Below, piece after piece: positions 29,799 through 41,889 of a DNA stretch of 61,423 bases; the first letter of the stretch is position 1, and every line of letters begins with the position of its first letter. The notes under the pieces are model-generated. The model saw only the letters and a list, made by a program, of their open reading frames with translations. It made no database searches and had not been told where the DNA came from. Source of the DNA: Cyclostephanos tholiformis (Eukaryota; Bacillariophyta; Thalassiosirophyceae; Thalassiosirales; Thalassiosiraceae); NCBI GenBank assembly GCA_036939975.1, contig JALLPB010000168.1, forward strand, positions 1-61,423, in the 5' to 3' direction. A program made the translations under genes and the position numbers.

Positions 29799-31686
29799 TC
29801 ATACCGACTTCAACCAACAGGGGGAAATCCAGCCACTGTACCTACCGTAGTCAGTAGCAAGAATCTGTGTTGATATGCCTGCTTCTATGATCAACAGTTC
29901 CATTGAAACTTGCAGATGGCGTCCCAGACTGGAGTCGCACCCGTAATTTGTGAGAAGTTTGCTAATCTGCCCAACAAGGCACTCCACCCCTGGATGTGGG
30001 TGACTGCATCTGTAGAACCCACGGTCCAGCTGCCTCAGTTCCTTCTGAATTGATCTTCTAATTCCACTAAGTGGGAGGAGGTCATAATACTTCTTCATCA
30101 AGCAATTCTCCAGTTTAAGGAAGCTTGCAGTCATGCTGCTGATCCCAAAGGAGACCTCTGGCCAGAACTGCTTGTCCAAAAGGAACCAAACTTTGCGTCT
30201 ATTCAGATCCCCACCTCTGGCCTTGTCGATCCATGCATGTGGCCCCTAAGCTGCACCCAGTTGGACACTTCATTAGCTCGAGGGTTTTGGTAGGTGTGGA
30301 AACTGGGAGGTGCTCTATAGGCAAATGTGACCCATCAGCAAGTGGGGCGACTATGCCAAGGTCTTCTCTTGTGTCATTTGAGGCATACCTCCAGCTTCTG
30401 TCCTGGTTCCACATAAAGCATATCACATGGTAAAAGCATTTTTCTGGCTTTAGGGCTCCCCCTGTGGCAATCAGAAGTCTCCCCCAGTTGTTGATACTCT
30501 CCTGTAGGGCCGCATGTGCCTCAGTGACTGTCTCCGACTGGTTCATGTTAAGATGCTCCACATCAGTGTCATCCACAAAGATGGTTCCAGCTAAGTGTGT
30601 CCATTACTTTGTGATTGGGCTCTTTAGGTGAACTCTGTGCCCTTTGCACTTGTGTGCATTGATCATCATGATGCTGTCGACTGTCCATCCCGCTGGCACA
30701 GCCCCATTTCCCTGGCACATACCCTGCATTTTGAAGCTGCCCGTAGTGCTGGCAAACTCCTTTGAATCTCCAAAGCCCGTTTCGAGGAAGAGCTTCATGT
30801 CTTGTATAGTGCTGAAGATCGACTCGCAAGCTTCCTTGCATACCCTCAGTGACTGAAAAACCATCAAGGCAATAGGGTGTGCTATCCTATCATAACAGTT
30901 GTCCATGTCCACTGCCACTATCCCCGCAGGGTGTCTCACCTGGCAAACGATGTCATAGAACAATACCTTCACCAAGGTTCCGTTGTCAGCCAGGCAATTC
31001 TTCTTGCTATAGATTTCTTCTGGCATCAGTTTATATCTCCTCACAGTCAGAAGCATATGTTGGTTGTAGATAATCTTGTTCGTGCTATTGAAGTCTGCTT
31101 CCAGAAGCAGAATCAATCTCAGTTTGGTGATTAGTGCGCAGCCAGAGATTTTTTCCAACATGGTGGAGAGCCCCCAAGCCCACCTGTCCAGAATGATTCC
31201 TCTGTTTATGACCAACGTGGCCTTTATCGCATGAAGAAGAGAGATATAGTCAGACCTGCATCCCTCATTGTAGTGTCCGAAGTGCAGTCCGGACTCCGAG
31301 GAAGAAGTCTCCTCCCGCTTTCTCCGCCAGTGCTTTTCCCAGTCATGGTGAGAAATTATTAGGTTTTGTGAGTTCTTAGTCACCAGTAAGCGTATTCTTG
31401 CACATTCCTCACAAATCTCCCTAGTGGCTTGGTCAAAGCCCTCCGGAAAACTGTACCTTCCTTTGAGGATCCTTTGTGCTGTGATCGTTGTGGCATTATA
31501 CCCGAACATCCCGCGTAGGTGGCCATTGCACACTGGTGCTGCCTCTGCGAGATAGAATCTTTTTCGATGAATGTTGTCGAATATTGCTTGCTGAATGGCC
31601 TCCTGCATCACGTTCTCTGACAATGTCCCACTCTCCTCATCCTCTATGAGCACCTGATGGATGGACCCACTGCATGCCTTACCCAT
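29799..31686 (-). pseudogene. Retrotransposon reverse transcriptase, broken
   Basis: Three pieces. 31686-30604 holds the fingers and palm: LRLILLLEADFNSTNK, motif A VAVDMDNCYDRI and motif B GMCQGNGAVPAGW. An in-frame TAA (30602-30604) follows SPITK, and the same frame continues as THLAGTIFVDDTD, motif C with the two catalytic aspartates, down to 30199. A frameshift leads to 30179-29799, thumb-like sequence (WPEVSFGISSMTASFLKLEN). The polymerase core residues are all present, so loss of function comes from the nonsense codon and shift. Confidence 0.8.
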
Positions 31687-32001
31687 GACGTAATTCAGGC
31701 ATTGCCAGAAAGACTGGTCCCACTCCCATTGGATTATGGCGAGGACCTCCCATTCCCTATCACTGTCCTCTCTCTCTCTGGTTTGTGATAGGCAGTCTGC
31801 AAGATGTTTCTTCCTATACGCCTTACCGTTTTTTCTGAAATAATCACAGTGCTCAAGGCACAGTCATAGGTGCAGTACAATCTCCTTGACTGTAAGGTGA
31901 AAGCATCGGTCAATCCCACATCTGCGAGCTGTCTGCTTTAAGTTAACTTTGTTGCAAATTTTACCATCATAAGAGCAAAGTAAAGAACAGTAAACCTTAG
32001 T

Positions 32002-33160
32002 TCAATGAATCCAGAGAGCTGCCTCTGGCAAAAAGGGGATCCGTCCTGATTTAATCCTCCTGCACTTCTTCTCCGCGTGAATCACCAGCTCCCTGCTTTG
32101 GCGATCTAGCTTGTTGAGTGCTCTTTGGATGTACTGTTTTTGCTTATATCTGGTACATAGTGACAGTAGCCTCTCAACAAGCCGATGCTGCCCAATGCTC
32201 TCCTCGAGTTGCTTGACATATTTCTCCGCCACCCTGCTCAAGACCTTGGTGTTCAGCCTTCTAGCAGCAAATCGCTGAACCCGAACTGGCTCTTTACCCA
32301 CCAGGCTTTCCTCCTGAAAATTGATCACGAACATTCTATGGTTGCCCATGCCAAAGCCTGCTGGCATCACACAAGCATGGGTCACAATGATGTGGTGAGT
32401 TGCCCATACCCCGTCAATGGGCTTGCTTCCGCGAAAAAAGGTAGGGCCCAGCTTCTTTCCTGTGAAATCTCCAACAACCTTGCTCATGTTTAAGCCACCA
32501 TCCAATTCCGTGAGAGACCACTCTATTGATTTACGGTATATATTCTCATTTGCATCCATGCAGACAACCAGCCTGTCCCCATCGTCCCTCCACTTCTTTA
32601 ACTGTGCTATTAGATCGTCATGGAACTTCTTCCTTGGGCATGTGAGGTCCTTTTTAACAGTGACAAGATATTGTTTTTGCTGTTGGTACAAGGTGCCACT
32701 ATTCAGCTTACTATTCCCGCATGGATTGTAACCGCAGACAACATGGGTCGAACATCCATCTCCTTGGAGGGTCATGACCGTCCACCGGCCAAGACCCAAG
32801 GGATCCTTCCTGCTTTCATTCCCATCAAAGTGCTGAGTTAGATGTCCAAACAGGATCATGCCAGTGCCCCCCTGCTGGATTTTTCCCACATTCTTGTGAA
32901 TGTTATGGGCCACAATAGAGTGAATCGCCACCTCTCCCCCTTGGAACAACTGATTAAAGCTGTTTATGTTCTTCTTGTGTTGGTAATTTATCTTGTGTTT
33001 GCAGTACACCACGATATCCATCCCAAGCTTGTCATGTAGCTCCCCCATCCTCTCCAGTTTCTCATTATCCTTCATAGAGTGTTCAGTCTGTTCAGATTCT
33101 CATAGATCAGTTGGACCATCCCTTTGGCCTTCCATGGGGGGGCAAAACCGTGAACATGGA
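32002..33160 (-). pseudogene. Retrotransposon endonuclease domain (EEP/APE-like)
   Basis: Target-nicking domain. Visible: MDIVVYCKHKIN, LVVCMDANENIY (metal site Asn), KPIDGVWATH and GMGNHRMFVINF (His). In EEP enzymes an acidic residue is expected where this copy has Lys in YCKHK, which would be inactivating. Upstream, HGFAPPWKAKGMVQLIYENL at about 33160-33090 belongs to the same domain but in a shifted frame. After EN a basic region (KQKQYIQRALNKLDRQS) leads toward RT; 31734-31919 is a further linker in another frame. Confidence 0.7.
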
Positions 33161-33262
33161 GAACCTCATCAGGAATAGGAATTGAATTTAACTCACAAGT
33201 CTTGTTGTAATATTTCTGTTTTATTACCTATGTCTATGATGGACACGTCTAAGGTGCCCGTC

Positions 33263-35870
33263 TCATCTGTAGGCCAGATGGGCCGTGGGCCGGGCATTGC
33301 CCATTCCGCCCCCATTTGGAGCATCAAATCTGCTGGCATTTGCTGAGAGGGACTCAAGGACTGAGGCATGAGACATGGAATTCATCCGTCCTTGCCGCCT
33401 AATCTCTTGCATATTGCCATTAACATCTACTAACCTAATTACTTGCCTGATTTCATTGCTTCTATGGAATTTGTTCACCCGAGACCGATTGTGACGTCCT
33501 CGGGATGTATTGCCCCCAGATCCTCTCATGAGCCTCGAGATTGGATCATGTCCCCTTCCACTTGATGCTGCATGCTGTGCCCCTCCCATGGAGGAGGACC
33601 GCCATGGGCCATGCTCGCTTCCCCTTCATCACTAGAGAAGGCCTTGGAGCGTGACCCTTCACTCAACTCATTGACATCCAAGGACAAAGACGAGGTCTGG
33701 GATGCAGAGTCCCTGTCAGTTTTGTGCATCCGATCTATCTCTCCCTTTCCAGGCCTTTTATTCTGGTGATGATTGTGGATCATCTTGATCGATGCAATGC
33801 CATCTAGGTTGAACAAAGCCTCCGCAGGGAGCCGAGGTGGTGCTTTACTTCCCCTTTTCAAAATTCCAAATTCGTCCTTGAACCATGCCGCACCTTCAAA
33901 GGCCTTGATCGCTTTCTTGTGCTTCTTGTGCTTATCATCGTTGGGAGTGGTCAGGGTGTGAGTCACACGGTCTCATTTGCATGCTGACATCTCAGCCACC
34001 AGCGACACGTCACAAGTATGTTTTAGAAGCTCCTTGAGAAAGTCATTGCTTAGTAAAGCCAGCATCGGACAGAAGGTTGAAAAGAAAAGTAGGGAGGTTT
34101 TTGTGCATCATTCCGATCATCCTTTCCACCTGCTCTGACTGAGGAATCACCATGTGGACCGGCTGGCAGAGACCGTCTTGGTGGACTTCTGTGATCATAG
34201 GGTGGCTGTCTTGCATCTTCAGGTAGTTCAATAGGAAAATTCGCAGAGACAATGAGCCTATGGTCTCCCTGGTAGAGGGATGAGTGATGTTGACGTGGAT
34301 GTCAAGAGAAATATTCCCCTCCAAATCCTCAGATGCCATTGGCATCTGGTAGTTTGTATGGGATTGCGCAAAATCAACCTGTTGCCTGGCCTCCCTGTTC
34401 ATCAAGGTCGCATCAGTTACTTTGCTTAGGTGAGCGTGGCATCCCCAGATTTCCTGTAGTCCTTTGCAACCTGGATAAGGGTTTTCATTTTCTGAGCATA
34501 TTGCCTATCCACTTTGAGGTGCCAGCTCCTCCTGGCTTGTTGGGCTTGGTGGTTCAGCTTTGTGAAAGTATTGGCCTGTGCGCCCCTCAGCAGGGCCACC
34601 TGTGTGTGGAGATTCATTGGGGGCAAGCTCTCTCCCAGTTTGATGCCATTGTCAAGAGTAAGTCATAAGAGGAGAAATCCAGTGTGTCCACTGATGCCTT
34701 CTGTTGGGCCTGAAGTAGGATCATCTTAAGTTCAGCGAGTATGACTGCCTTCGGAGACATGGTGGAAATGTGAAAAAAGGTGACCACCGTCTTGCTATCT
34801 ATTGTTTGTAGATCCTTTATTTGGAGTCGGCAACCCCCTGTCCGGGATCACTCATGTGTGACCCTATCAATGAGTTCTTGTAGAAGGACCTCTGTTGAGA
34901 CAACCATGGAGAAGTAGACAGTCTGGTCCTTGAACTCCTCTTTCTTTGGTTTGCGAGACCGCCTGGACTGGTCCCCATTGTCCCAGAAATTCTTCTTGTT
35001 AAAGACATTCCGTTTCCGGAGATCTTAATATGAGTCCCCAGCTTAGTCATATTGGGGAGATCTCCCCTTTAGAAGTGATGCTCTTGTCCTTGGAGTTTGG
35101 GTTAATATGGTTTATGGCGAATTTGGGATCGACCATCTGAGCGTTGGAAATCAGATCCATGATGGCTTTGGTGAATTTTTTGAAGGCTTTATCACTTTTT
35201 ATGGTGATGGCAAGCTCAAGAATGGTGCAGGGGAAAGGATACAAAGGCGTCCAGGAATGGCGTGGATTTGCCAGAAGCCATTTCAGTTGGCGGTGTCGCA
35301 AACGCTCCCACAGAGGGGGTGATAGTAGTGGCATGCGGATGTCTGGAGGATGTTTTACTCGAAACGGGCCTCTTCTTCAAAGGGAAATGCTCTTCCTCCC
35401 ATGATCCTGCTTCCTCCTCCATGCTGCATTCCATGCCATCTGAAACGAGCTCTTCCACTCCGTTCAGGATGTCGTGGAGATTCTTCGGGGTCAACTCCAC
35501 CCTTGCTTGCTCTTCCTCATCCACGTGCCTGCGCCGGGCTTCCGCTGCCTCGTCCTTCGCCATCTTCTTCCTGAAGTTTGCGGGACTTGTCATTTTTCTT
35601 TTTGGTGGCAAGGTGGAGCTCCTCAATTTTCTTGAAGGCCATGCTGCTTTGTCTTGTCGTCATCGATATCATGATTGCATTGTAATAAATGTAGGTGGGG
35701 GTGATTATATTTGGAGCCGGTGGCTTGTAGAGAATGGCGTCATCAGTCACTATTGTCAGTGGAAATAGAGATGCTGTCTTTGGTGGCATATGGGGGATGG
35801 CTTCATCGGTCACTGTCATCAGTCGTCCGAGAGTGCACGACAATGCGGAAGCCTTCGGGGGGACCATGTG
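33263..35870 (-). pseudogene. Retrotransposon ORF1-like region, fragmented
   Basis: Series of short minus-strand frames without a recognised domain: 35870-35216 (acidic/basic helix such as MAKDEAAEARRRHVDEEEQ), 35334-35047, 34405-34043, 33966-33526 and 33589-33263 (Arg/Ser/Gly-rich). They fit an RNA-binding ORF1 by position only. A 55-bp imperfect internal repeat encodes TVTDEAI and TIVTDDAI. Confidence 0.5.
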
Positions 35871-36569
35871 TTTTTCCTTCTTGTCGAGAGAGTAATCGTC
35901 CTCGCCGAACCAAACACCAGAGCAGAAGGGCTTGGCAAAGGGTCCTCGTGTGGCATTGCAATGTTTAATGTAGAGGCGGATGCTGCGGCATTGTTTTCCT
36001 TGGAGTTGCTGCTCAACCTCGCGAAGGTGCTGACTCAGTCAGCACCGAGTGGTTTGTTTCTTCGCGGCTTGACGTCGGTGTGGGCAGGAGAGCAAAGAGC
36101 GACTCAGCTAGCGGATGCTTGGTCGGACGTGGAGGAGACTGGGTCAGGCGTTGGAGCGGAGGTTCGAGTTGGAGGCAGTATATTATGACCTCAAAGATGA
36201 GTGTAATGATGGTGAGTGTGTATGTGTGATGAGATTTGGGTGATACATCTTTGTAGAGATGGGGAAATTAAAATCTTTGTTGTTTCAGTGTAGGAAATGG
36301 CTAGTGTACTTGGTTGCCGGGGAGTCGCTGTGAGTAGTGGGTTTTGTATCTTTTGTTGTTTGCTGAACGCTAATTAAAATGCTTGTTGTAGTGCAATAAA
36401 TTCTTATTGGTCCTGAACGGGGTGTGTGTCGATATTGTGGGTGACGGAGAGCGGGCTGTGGTAGAAGAAAGCAGGCGGGTGATCGGTGTGTTGACTACTA
36501 TATTAAGTTAGGCTGACTGATCTGATCGAAAAAAGTATCTTCATTATTGTAGCATGAGAAAGGCCCCAC
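35871..36569. other. Flank between retrotransposon and ornithine cyclodeaminase gene
   Basis: No gene assigned. Minor open frames lack coding character. Part may be the retrotransposon 5' UTR; the rest should hold the promoter of the plus-strand gene at 36570. Confidence 0.4.
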
Positions 36570-37751
36570 ATGATATACCGTCAAACTTCCAGATTACTCT
36601 CAAAAAGTATGCTCATCCTTTCAGAGGTGGATGTGAGGCGATGCTTTCCTGTACCTATGGCCATCGCAGCCAACCGCAAAGCGCTAGCTTCGCTGCGAAA
36701 AGACGAAGACGGCGGAGCTGTAGTACCGACCAGAATCGGCTTAACCTATCGTGCCCCCGCTAAAGCGTCCGAAGGCCTCCGAGTCGCAACTGCCGCCTCG
36801 ATATCGTCCTCGTCATCGTCATCGTCATCCAGCACGCCTGCCGACTGGTCGCTGTTCAAACCAGCAGCATACTACCCACCAGATGGAACATCTGATGAGA
36901 AAATATTGATGGGGATGAAATTAGTTTCAATTCGGAGTAGAAACGTAGAACTTAACAAACCCACCGTCCCTGCAACGACAATGTTACTCGATTCCGAAAC
37001 TGGTGAGGTATCTGCAATTTTAGCTGCTACTTACTTGACTGCGGCAAGGACAGCAGCTGGCAGTGCCCTGGCAACAGAATTGGCATTATCGAATCGTAAA
37101 ATTTCGGATGGATTGACACTATTGGTATTCGGTGCCGGTCTCCAGGCAGAATTGCATATAAGATCTATCCAGCATGTTGCAAAGGTTAATAAATTGGTGA
37201 TAGTAAATCGATCTCTCGGGAGGGCAGAAAAACTCAGAGAGATGATACTGAAAGAGCAATTAGACTCGGAGGCACGAACTACAAACATTGACGTGTCGAT
37301 TACATCGCTTTCGGATGAAGAAGGAGTGGAACACGCCGTGAAAATCTCAGATATCATTTGTGCTACCACCAATACACGCACTCCACTCTTCCATGGAGAG
37401 TGGCTAAAACCAGGCACCCACATCAATGGGGTCGGTTCTTACACACCGCTGATGCAAGAAATCGACGATGCAACAGTTCGACGATCAGAGGTATTGATTG
37501 ATACAAAGGAGGCATTAGATGTTGGAGATCTCTTCTGTTTAAAGCACGAAGAAGCAGAACTACAAACAAATTTCGCCGGTTTGATTGGTGATGCCATTGT
37601 CGGGAATATAGACTTCGGCAAACGAAAAGACGGTCCCATTGACTGTACATTTTACAAGTCTGTTGGTACAGCTATCATGGATTTGTTTTCTGCTCATGTG
37701 GCGGTGAAAAATGCACGGAAGAACAAAATAGGTGTCGAAGTGGATATGTAA
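36570..37751 (+). CDS. Ornithine cyclodeaminase/mu-crystallin family protein
   Basis: NAD(P)-dependent enzyme of the OCD/mu-crystallin family (ornithine to proline, or ketimine reductase). Rossmann motif LLVFGAGLQAELHIRS at about residues 185-200. Family signatures: VPTRIGL, TMLLDSETGEVSAIL, ATYLTAARTAAGSALAT, the cofactor-side IICATTNTRTPLF, GVGSYTPLMQEID and the C-terminal FYKSVGTAIMDL. Length 393 residues against 310-350; the extra is a Ser-rich patch at about 75-92 and about 15 leading residues. The ATG at 36570 gives a basic N-terminus (MIYRQTSRLLSKSM), possibly organelle-targeting; an ATG at 36659 is an alternative but would lose the LSEVDVRRCFPVP segment typical of the family. Reaction not resolvable from sequence. 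Convergent with PEPN, 34 bp apart. Confidence 0.88.
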   Translation: MIYRQTSRLLSKSMLILSEVDVRRCFPVPMAIAANRKALASLRKDEDGGAVVPTRIGLTYRAPAKASEGLRVATAASISSSSSSSSSSTPADWSLFKPAAYYPPDGTSDEKILMGMKLVSIRSRNVELNKPTVPATTMLLDSETGEVSAILAATYLTAARTAAGSALATELALSNRKISDGLTLLVFGAGLQAELHIRSIQHVAKVNKLVIVNRSLGRAEKLREMILKEQLDSEARTTNIDVSITSLSDEEGVEHAVKISDIICATTNTRTPLFHGEWLKPGTHINGVGSYTPLMQEIDDATVRRSEVLIDTKEALDVGDLFCLKHEEAELQTNFAGLIGDAIVGNIDFGKRKDGPIDCTFYKSVGTAIMDLFSAHVAVKNARKNKIGVEVDM

Positions 37752-37785
37752 ATAAACAACGACAATAACTACTTATTATGCAATT

Positions 37786-40700
37786 CTACTCTAACCCTTT
37801 TGTGACAATCTCAAGGAGATCATTAGACACATTGGGCATATCCTTCAATCGTTGTAGCTGCTTCTTCATCAGAGTAGCCCTCGTCTCGCTGTACTTCTTC
37901 CACCCTATCAAGCAAGATGCGGTTGTTCGTGCGGCTACCTTGGAGTTTATCTTATCGATTTGTTCCAACATGTCGCCTAAGAATTCATATCCCCTGCCTT
38001 CCTCATCGTGAAATGCAGCCGCATTCATTGCAAAAGTCGTAATAAGAGCACGGCATCTATTGGGATTCCTTAGAGAAAAATCGGGGTGGGAAGAGGCAAG
38101 CTTTTTGACGCGGTCCAAAACATCAGGCAGATTTGCATCAGCTTGGACCGAAAACCATTTGTTTAGCACGAGAGGATCAGAGTTCGCATCCTTGTAGAAT
38201 TTTTCAACGGCTGCCTCTCTCGCGATTGATCCCTCTCCACTCATAGACGCGAGGATGCTAAATGCAGCAAGCTTATCCGTCATTCCAGTTGCGGCATTGA
38301 AATGCTCAGTCGCAAGAGTGGCTGATTCCTTTTGCTCTTCGCCGGTTTCACAAATCGTGCAAAGGTATCCGAGGTAAACGTTGCGAAGGCGCCGACGTCC
38401 AACGGATGCCCCGTCCACCTTGAAGGTGACTCCATCTGCATCAATGGCAGCAGTCAATCTCTTATAAGCCAACTGAAGATCATACTTGAATGTCCTGGCG
38501 ATTCTCTGCTTGACATAGTTTCGTGCTTTGAGAATAGCGGGAGGATCAATTATATTTACTGCTTTCGACAGAGTTGATTCGGATGGAAGTGTCAATGTAA
38601 AGGCCCGAATAGAATCATCACTAATGCCTACGTCTTTCAGCGTCTGACCAAAAGTCTTCAGAACACGATCTAGACTTGCATCGTGTGCCTCGTGATTAAT
38701 GACTTTGAGGATGGCAGCCGCATACAACGACTGTGCACTGTCCCACCGGTTGAAGCCATCAGTATCCCTGTGAATTTGTGAATTAAAAGAACCGCAATGA
38801 GTGGACGAATATTATAAAGTGCTCAAAGAGACAGAAAATCCATGTACCTACCAGGTAGCGAGGAATGCCAAATAACTTTCATCCACCAATCCTGACGCAT
38901 GAACAATCTTAACTGGGGCTGAAAAATTACGTAGGATGGAAGGCACAACATCCCCTTTGAGATCAGCGAAGTCAAAGGTCTGAACGGATTCCCTCAATTG
39001 AAGCACTCTAGTCGGTGTGACCTCTCGTCCGGTTTCTTTATCAAGCAAGCCCACAGCTACAGGGATGAGAAGCGGCTCCTCACTGCGACTACTCTGCGAT
39101 AAAGTCAACTGATACAATCCCTTCTCCTGATTGAAGGTTGAAGAATAGGTAACCACAGGGGTGCCGGAAGTTGAATACCACCTCGCAAACTGGGACAAAT
39201 CAACCCCATTTGCATCTGCCATGGCAGCCAAGAAGTCATCGCAAGTCACAGCACAACCATCATGTCTTAGAAAGTAACAATCCATCCCCTTCCTAAAACC
39301 CTCAGTGCCCAGAATCGTTTCGTACATTCGAACGACCTCTGCTCCCTTTCTATACACTATCAAAACCGGCACAACAGGTAAAACGGTTAAGATGGGATCT
39401 ATGGAGAATCATACCTTAAGCGAATAAACTTACCAGTGGATGTATAGAAATTGTCCATTGCAATATAGCTATTAGGTCGAATGGGATGCGACATCGGCCC
39501 ATCATCTTCCTGGAATTGGCTGCCACGAACGATTAGTACATTCTGAATACGGGTTATGGCCGCACAATTGTTGATTTGGCCCGAGAACTGCTGATCCCGA
39601 AAAACAGTGAGCCCCTCTTTCAATGTTAATTGAAACCAATCGCGACAGGTTACTCGATTCCCCGTCCAGTTGTGAAAGTATTCATGACCAATTATCCCCT
39701 CCACTCGAAAATATTCTGCATCTGTAGAAGTGACTGGATCAGTGAGCACGCAACTTGTGTTAAACACATTAAGAGACTTGTTTTCCATTGCCCCCATATT
39801 GAATGACTCCACGGCAACGACATTGAAGAGATCTAAGTCATATTCAAGTCCAAATGTTTCTTCGTCCCATTTCATAGCACGCTTCAAAGACTCCAACGCG
39901 TAATTTAATTTGCCAGCATTTTTGTGCTGTTTGAGATCAAAGATAAAATCAGGAGTAATGAGATGTATCGGATGGGATGCGAAGATATTGTTTCAAGTCC
40001 AGTGTTTAGTCACGAGCTGCTACTCACCTCCGAGTAAAATCGCAGGATGACCTCGCGGCCGCTCATGGTTGTGAAAGTCCCCTCAATTGATCCAAGATCG
40101 CCGGCCACGAGCGCAAAGAGATAGCTAGGTTTTGGGAATGGATCGTGCCAGATGGCGAATTTTCGTTTACCCTCGCTACCCTTGACTTCGCCCTCCTCAT
40201 TCAGATTGCCGTTGGACAACAACACTGGAAAAGAATCGGCGTCAGCCTCAATTCTCACCTTTTCAAAAGTTGCCATGTTGTCAGGCCTGAAGGAGATGGA
40301 TCCAATGCATGATGAAGACGACACATGTTTGTGGGTATGGGTAACACTTGCGTGAACACAAGAGACAAAGGAATTCTTCTAATATGGCTCACCTGTCAGG
40401 ATAGTAAGTGATTCGACGAAATCCCTCTGCTTCGCACTGAGAGCAATACATGGACCCATCTTTGTATAGTCCAGAAAGTTGGGTGTTATCCTCAGGAACG
40501 ATCTCGACCGATGACCTGACAATCATATTGCCATCTGGGTTGTTACACGCTCCCCGGCGCAACGTCTCGGCCTTAATGATCAGCTTTCCGGGCTTCAAAA
40601 TGTAATCGACACCCAGCACAAGGGTATCGCATCCATCAACCGATAGCTCATTGAGTGCCACCACCCCCTCGTCTCCGTCGAGATAGAGCCCGTCTTCCAC

Positions 40701-41009
40701 GTCATTCTTGGCCTCCTTCGCATCCTCAGCAGTTGTTACGGAATCGGGGGTATCGATTTTCTCGACTGTTAGGATCGACTCCACGACTGTCCTACGCTCG
40801 AAGAGATTGAAATCCAACGAGACCTTGGTAACCTTGTAACGCAGTGGCGCGTAGTCCAACCTATGGATCTCCTTCGGCCTGGGTGGATTGGCCTTGGTGG
40901 ACGCGGCAAGCGCGGCATTCAGGGCCTTGTTTTTGACAGGGGGGTCATCCGTCCTGGGTTTCTTGGAAGGCGTCGCGGCTGAAAGCTCGACGTTGGTGAT
41001 GTTTGCCAT
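37786..41009 (-). CDS. PEPN: Aminopeptidase N, PepN type (M1 family), five exons
   Basis: Zinc metallo-aminopeptidase that trims N-terminal residues from peptides. Exons 40393-41009, 40028-40286, 39434-39926, 38852-39356 and 37786-38767 have GT-AG sites and close to 2856 nt, 951 residues. Key motifs: GAMEN exopeptidase motif ([13 protein letters not shown], near 334) and zinc site HEYFHNW with the second Glu in [10 protein letters not shown] (from about 371); the N-terminal [15 protein letters not shown] joins across intron 1. C-terminal exons carry the PepN ARM-like helical domain ([26 protein letters not shown]). Length is close to bacterial PepN plus a 50-residue N-terminal extension ([15 protein letters not shown]). 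No clear signal peptide, so a cytosolic or weakly targeted enzyme. Confidence 0.95.
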
Positions 41010-41889
41010 GATGATGAGAGAAGAAGTGTAATAAATGCGATATCGCATGCAATATCGCATTTATCACATGCGATAAATGCGATGTAAATGTATTAGATAC
41101 GACTGTCTGAATGTCTAAAAACAGTGAGAGAATTTTCCCAGCGGGACTGAAAAAAGTCTGACGTGTTTCTTCATGCTATTCGCAAGCAGATTTTTTGTCG
41201 GCACAGTTTTTTTTCATTTTTGCACAAAAAAAGAAATGAGAAGGGGGCTGAGACGGCAGTCTGACGTGTTTCTTCCAGATTGGTACAAGTCTCCCGTTAA
41301 ATTTAGCTTGTATTTCCCCGCACTTTGAACCAATGGCTGCATGGGATTTTTGTTAGAAATGCCTAACACAACAGAAGTCATGATGACATGTTCTTAGTTA
41401 CGTACTTATTTATTTACTCATTAAGTTCCTATGTTGAATCGTATGACTAGATGAGGCGGCCTACAGTTTTGGGAGGTGGTGGGTGGGCTTAACAACTTCG
41501 GCATGAATAATATGGTGTACTGATAGTTTAACTGAAAAAACTGACCAGAACCCACCTATTGTGCAGTACTTATTTAAGCACAATTTTTTTGCACCCCTTT
41601 TTCACAATAAAATAGCCTAACCTGACAGCAGATGAAAATGCAGTGTTAAAAATCTTTGAATCTAATATCAACTTACCCATTAGAGTGCACAGCCATTTCC
41701 ATCAGGCCTTTCCAGTCAGATTGACCACTGCTCACATGCACCATATTTGGACCTCATCGATTATTTTTGTCACAATTTTTGTTGAACAATTTTCGTGAAT
41801 TGCAAGATAACTCGCCAAGTTACCGGAATCATCACAAACTATTAACAGGCAAGGTCCCCAACATGATGACAACAAATGCAAGATCAGAC
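41010..41889. promoter_or_regulatory. Upstream region of PEPN with a palindromic block
   Basis: At 41030-41085, directly upstream of the PEPN start, ataaatgcgatat faces atatcgcatttat around a short centre, followed by another gataaatgcgat. Further away gtctgacgtgtttcttc is repeated at about 41156 and 41261. No gene seen. Confidence 0.6.

Larger units (their letters stand above)
28282..35870 (-). mobile_element. Decayed non-LTR (LINE) retrotransposon
   Basis: Read on the minus strand, the order is ORF1-like region (35870-33263), endonuclease/exonuclease/phosphatase domain (33160-32002), linker, reverse transcriptase (31686-29799), RNase H (29424-28282). No LTRs or integrase. Frames are broken by stops and shifts, so the copy is inactive. 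5' and 3' ends are approximate; no terminal A-tail or target-site duplication could be fixed. Confidence 0.8.
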
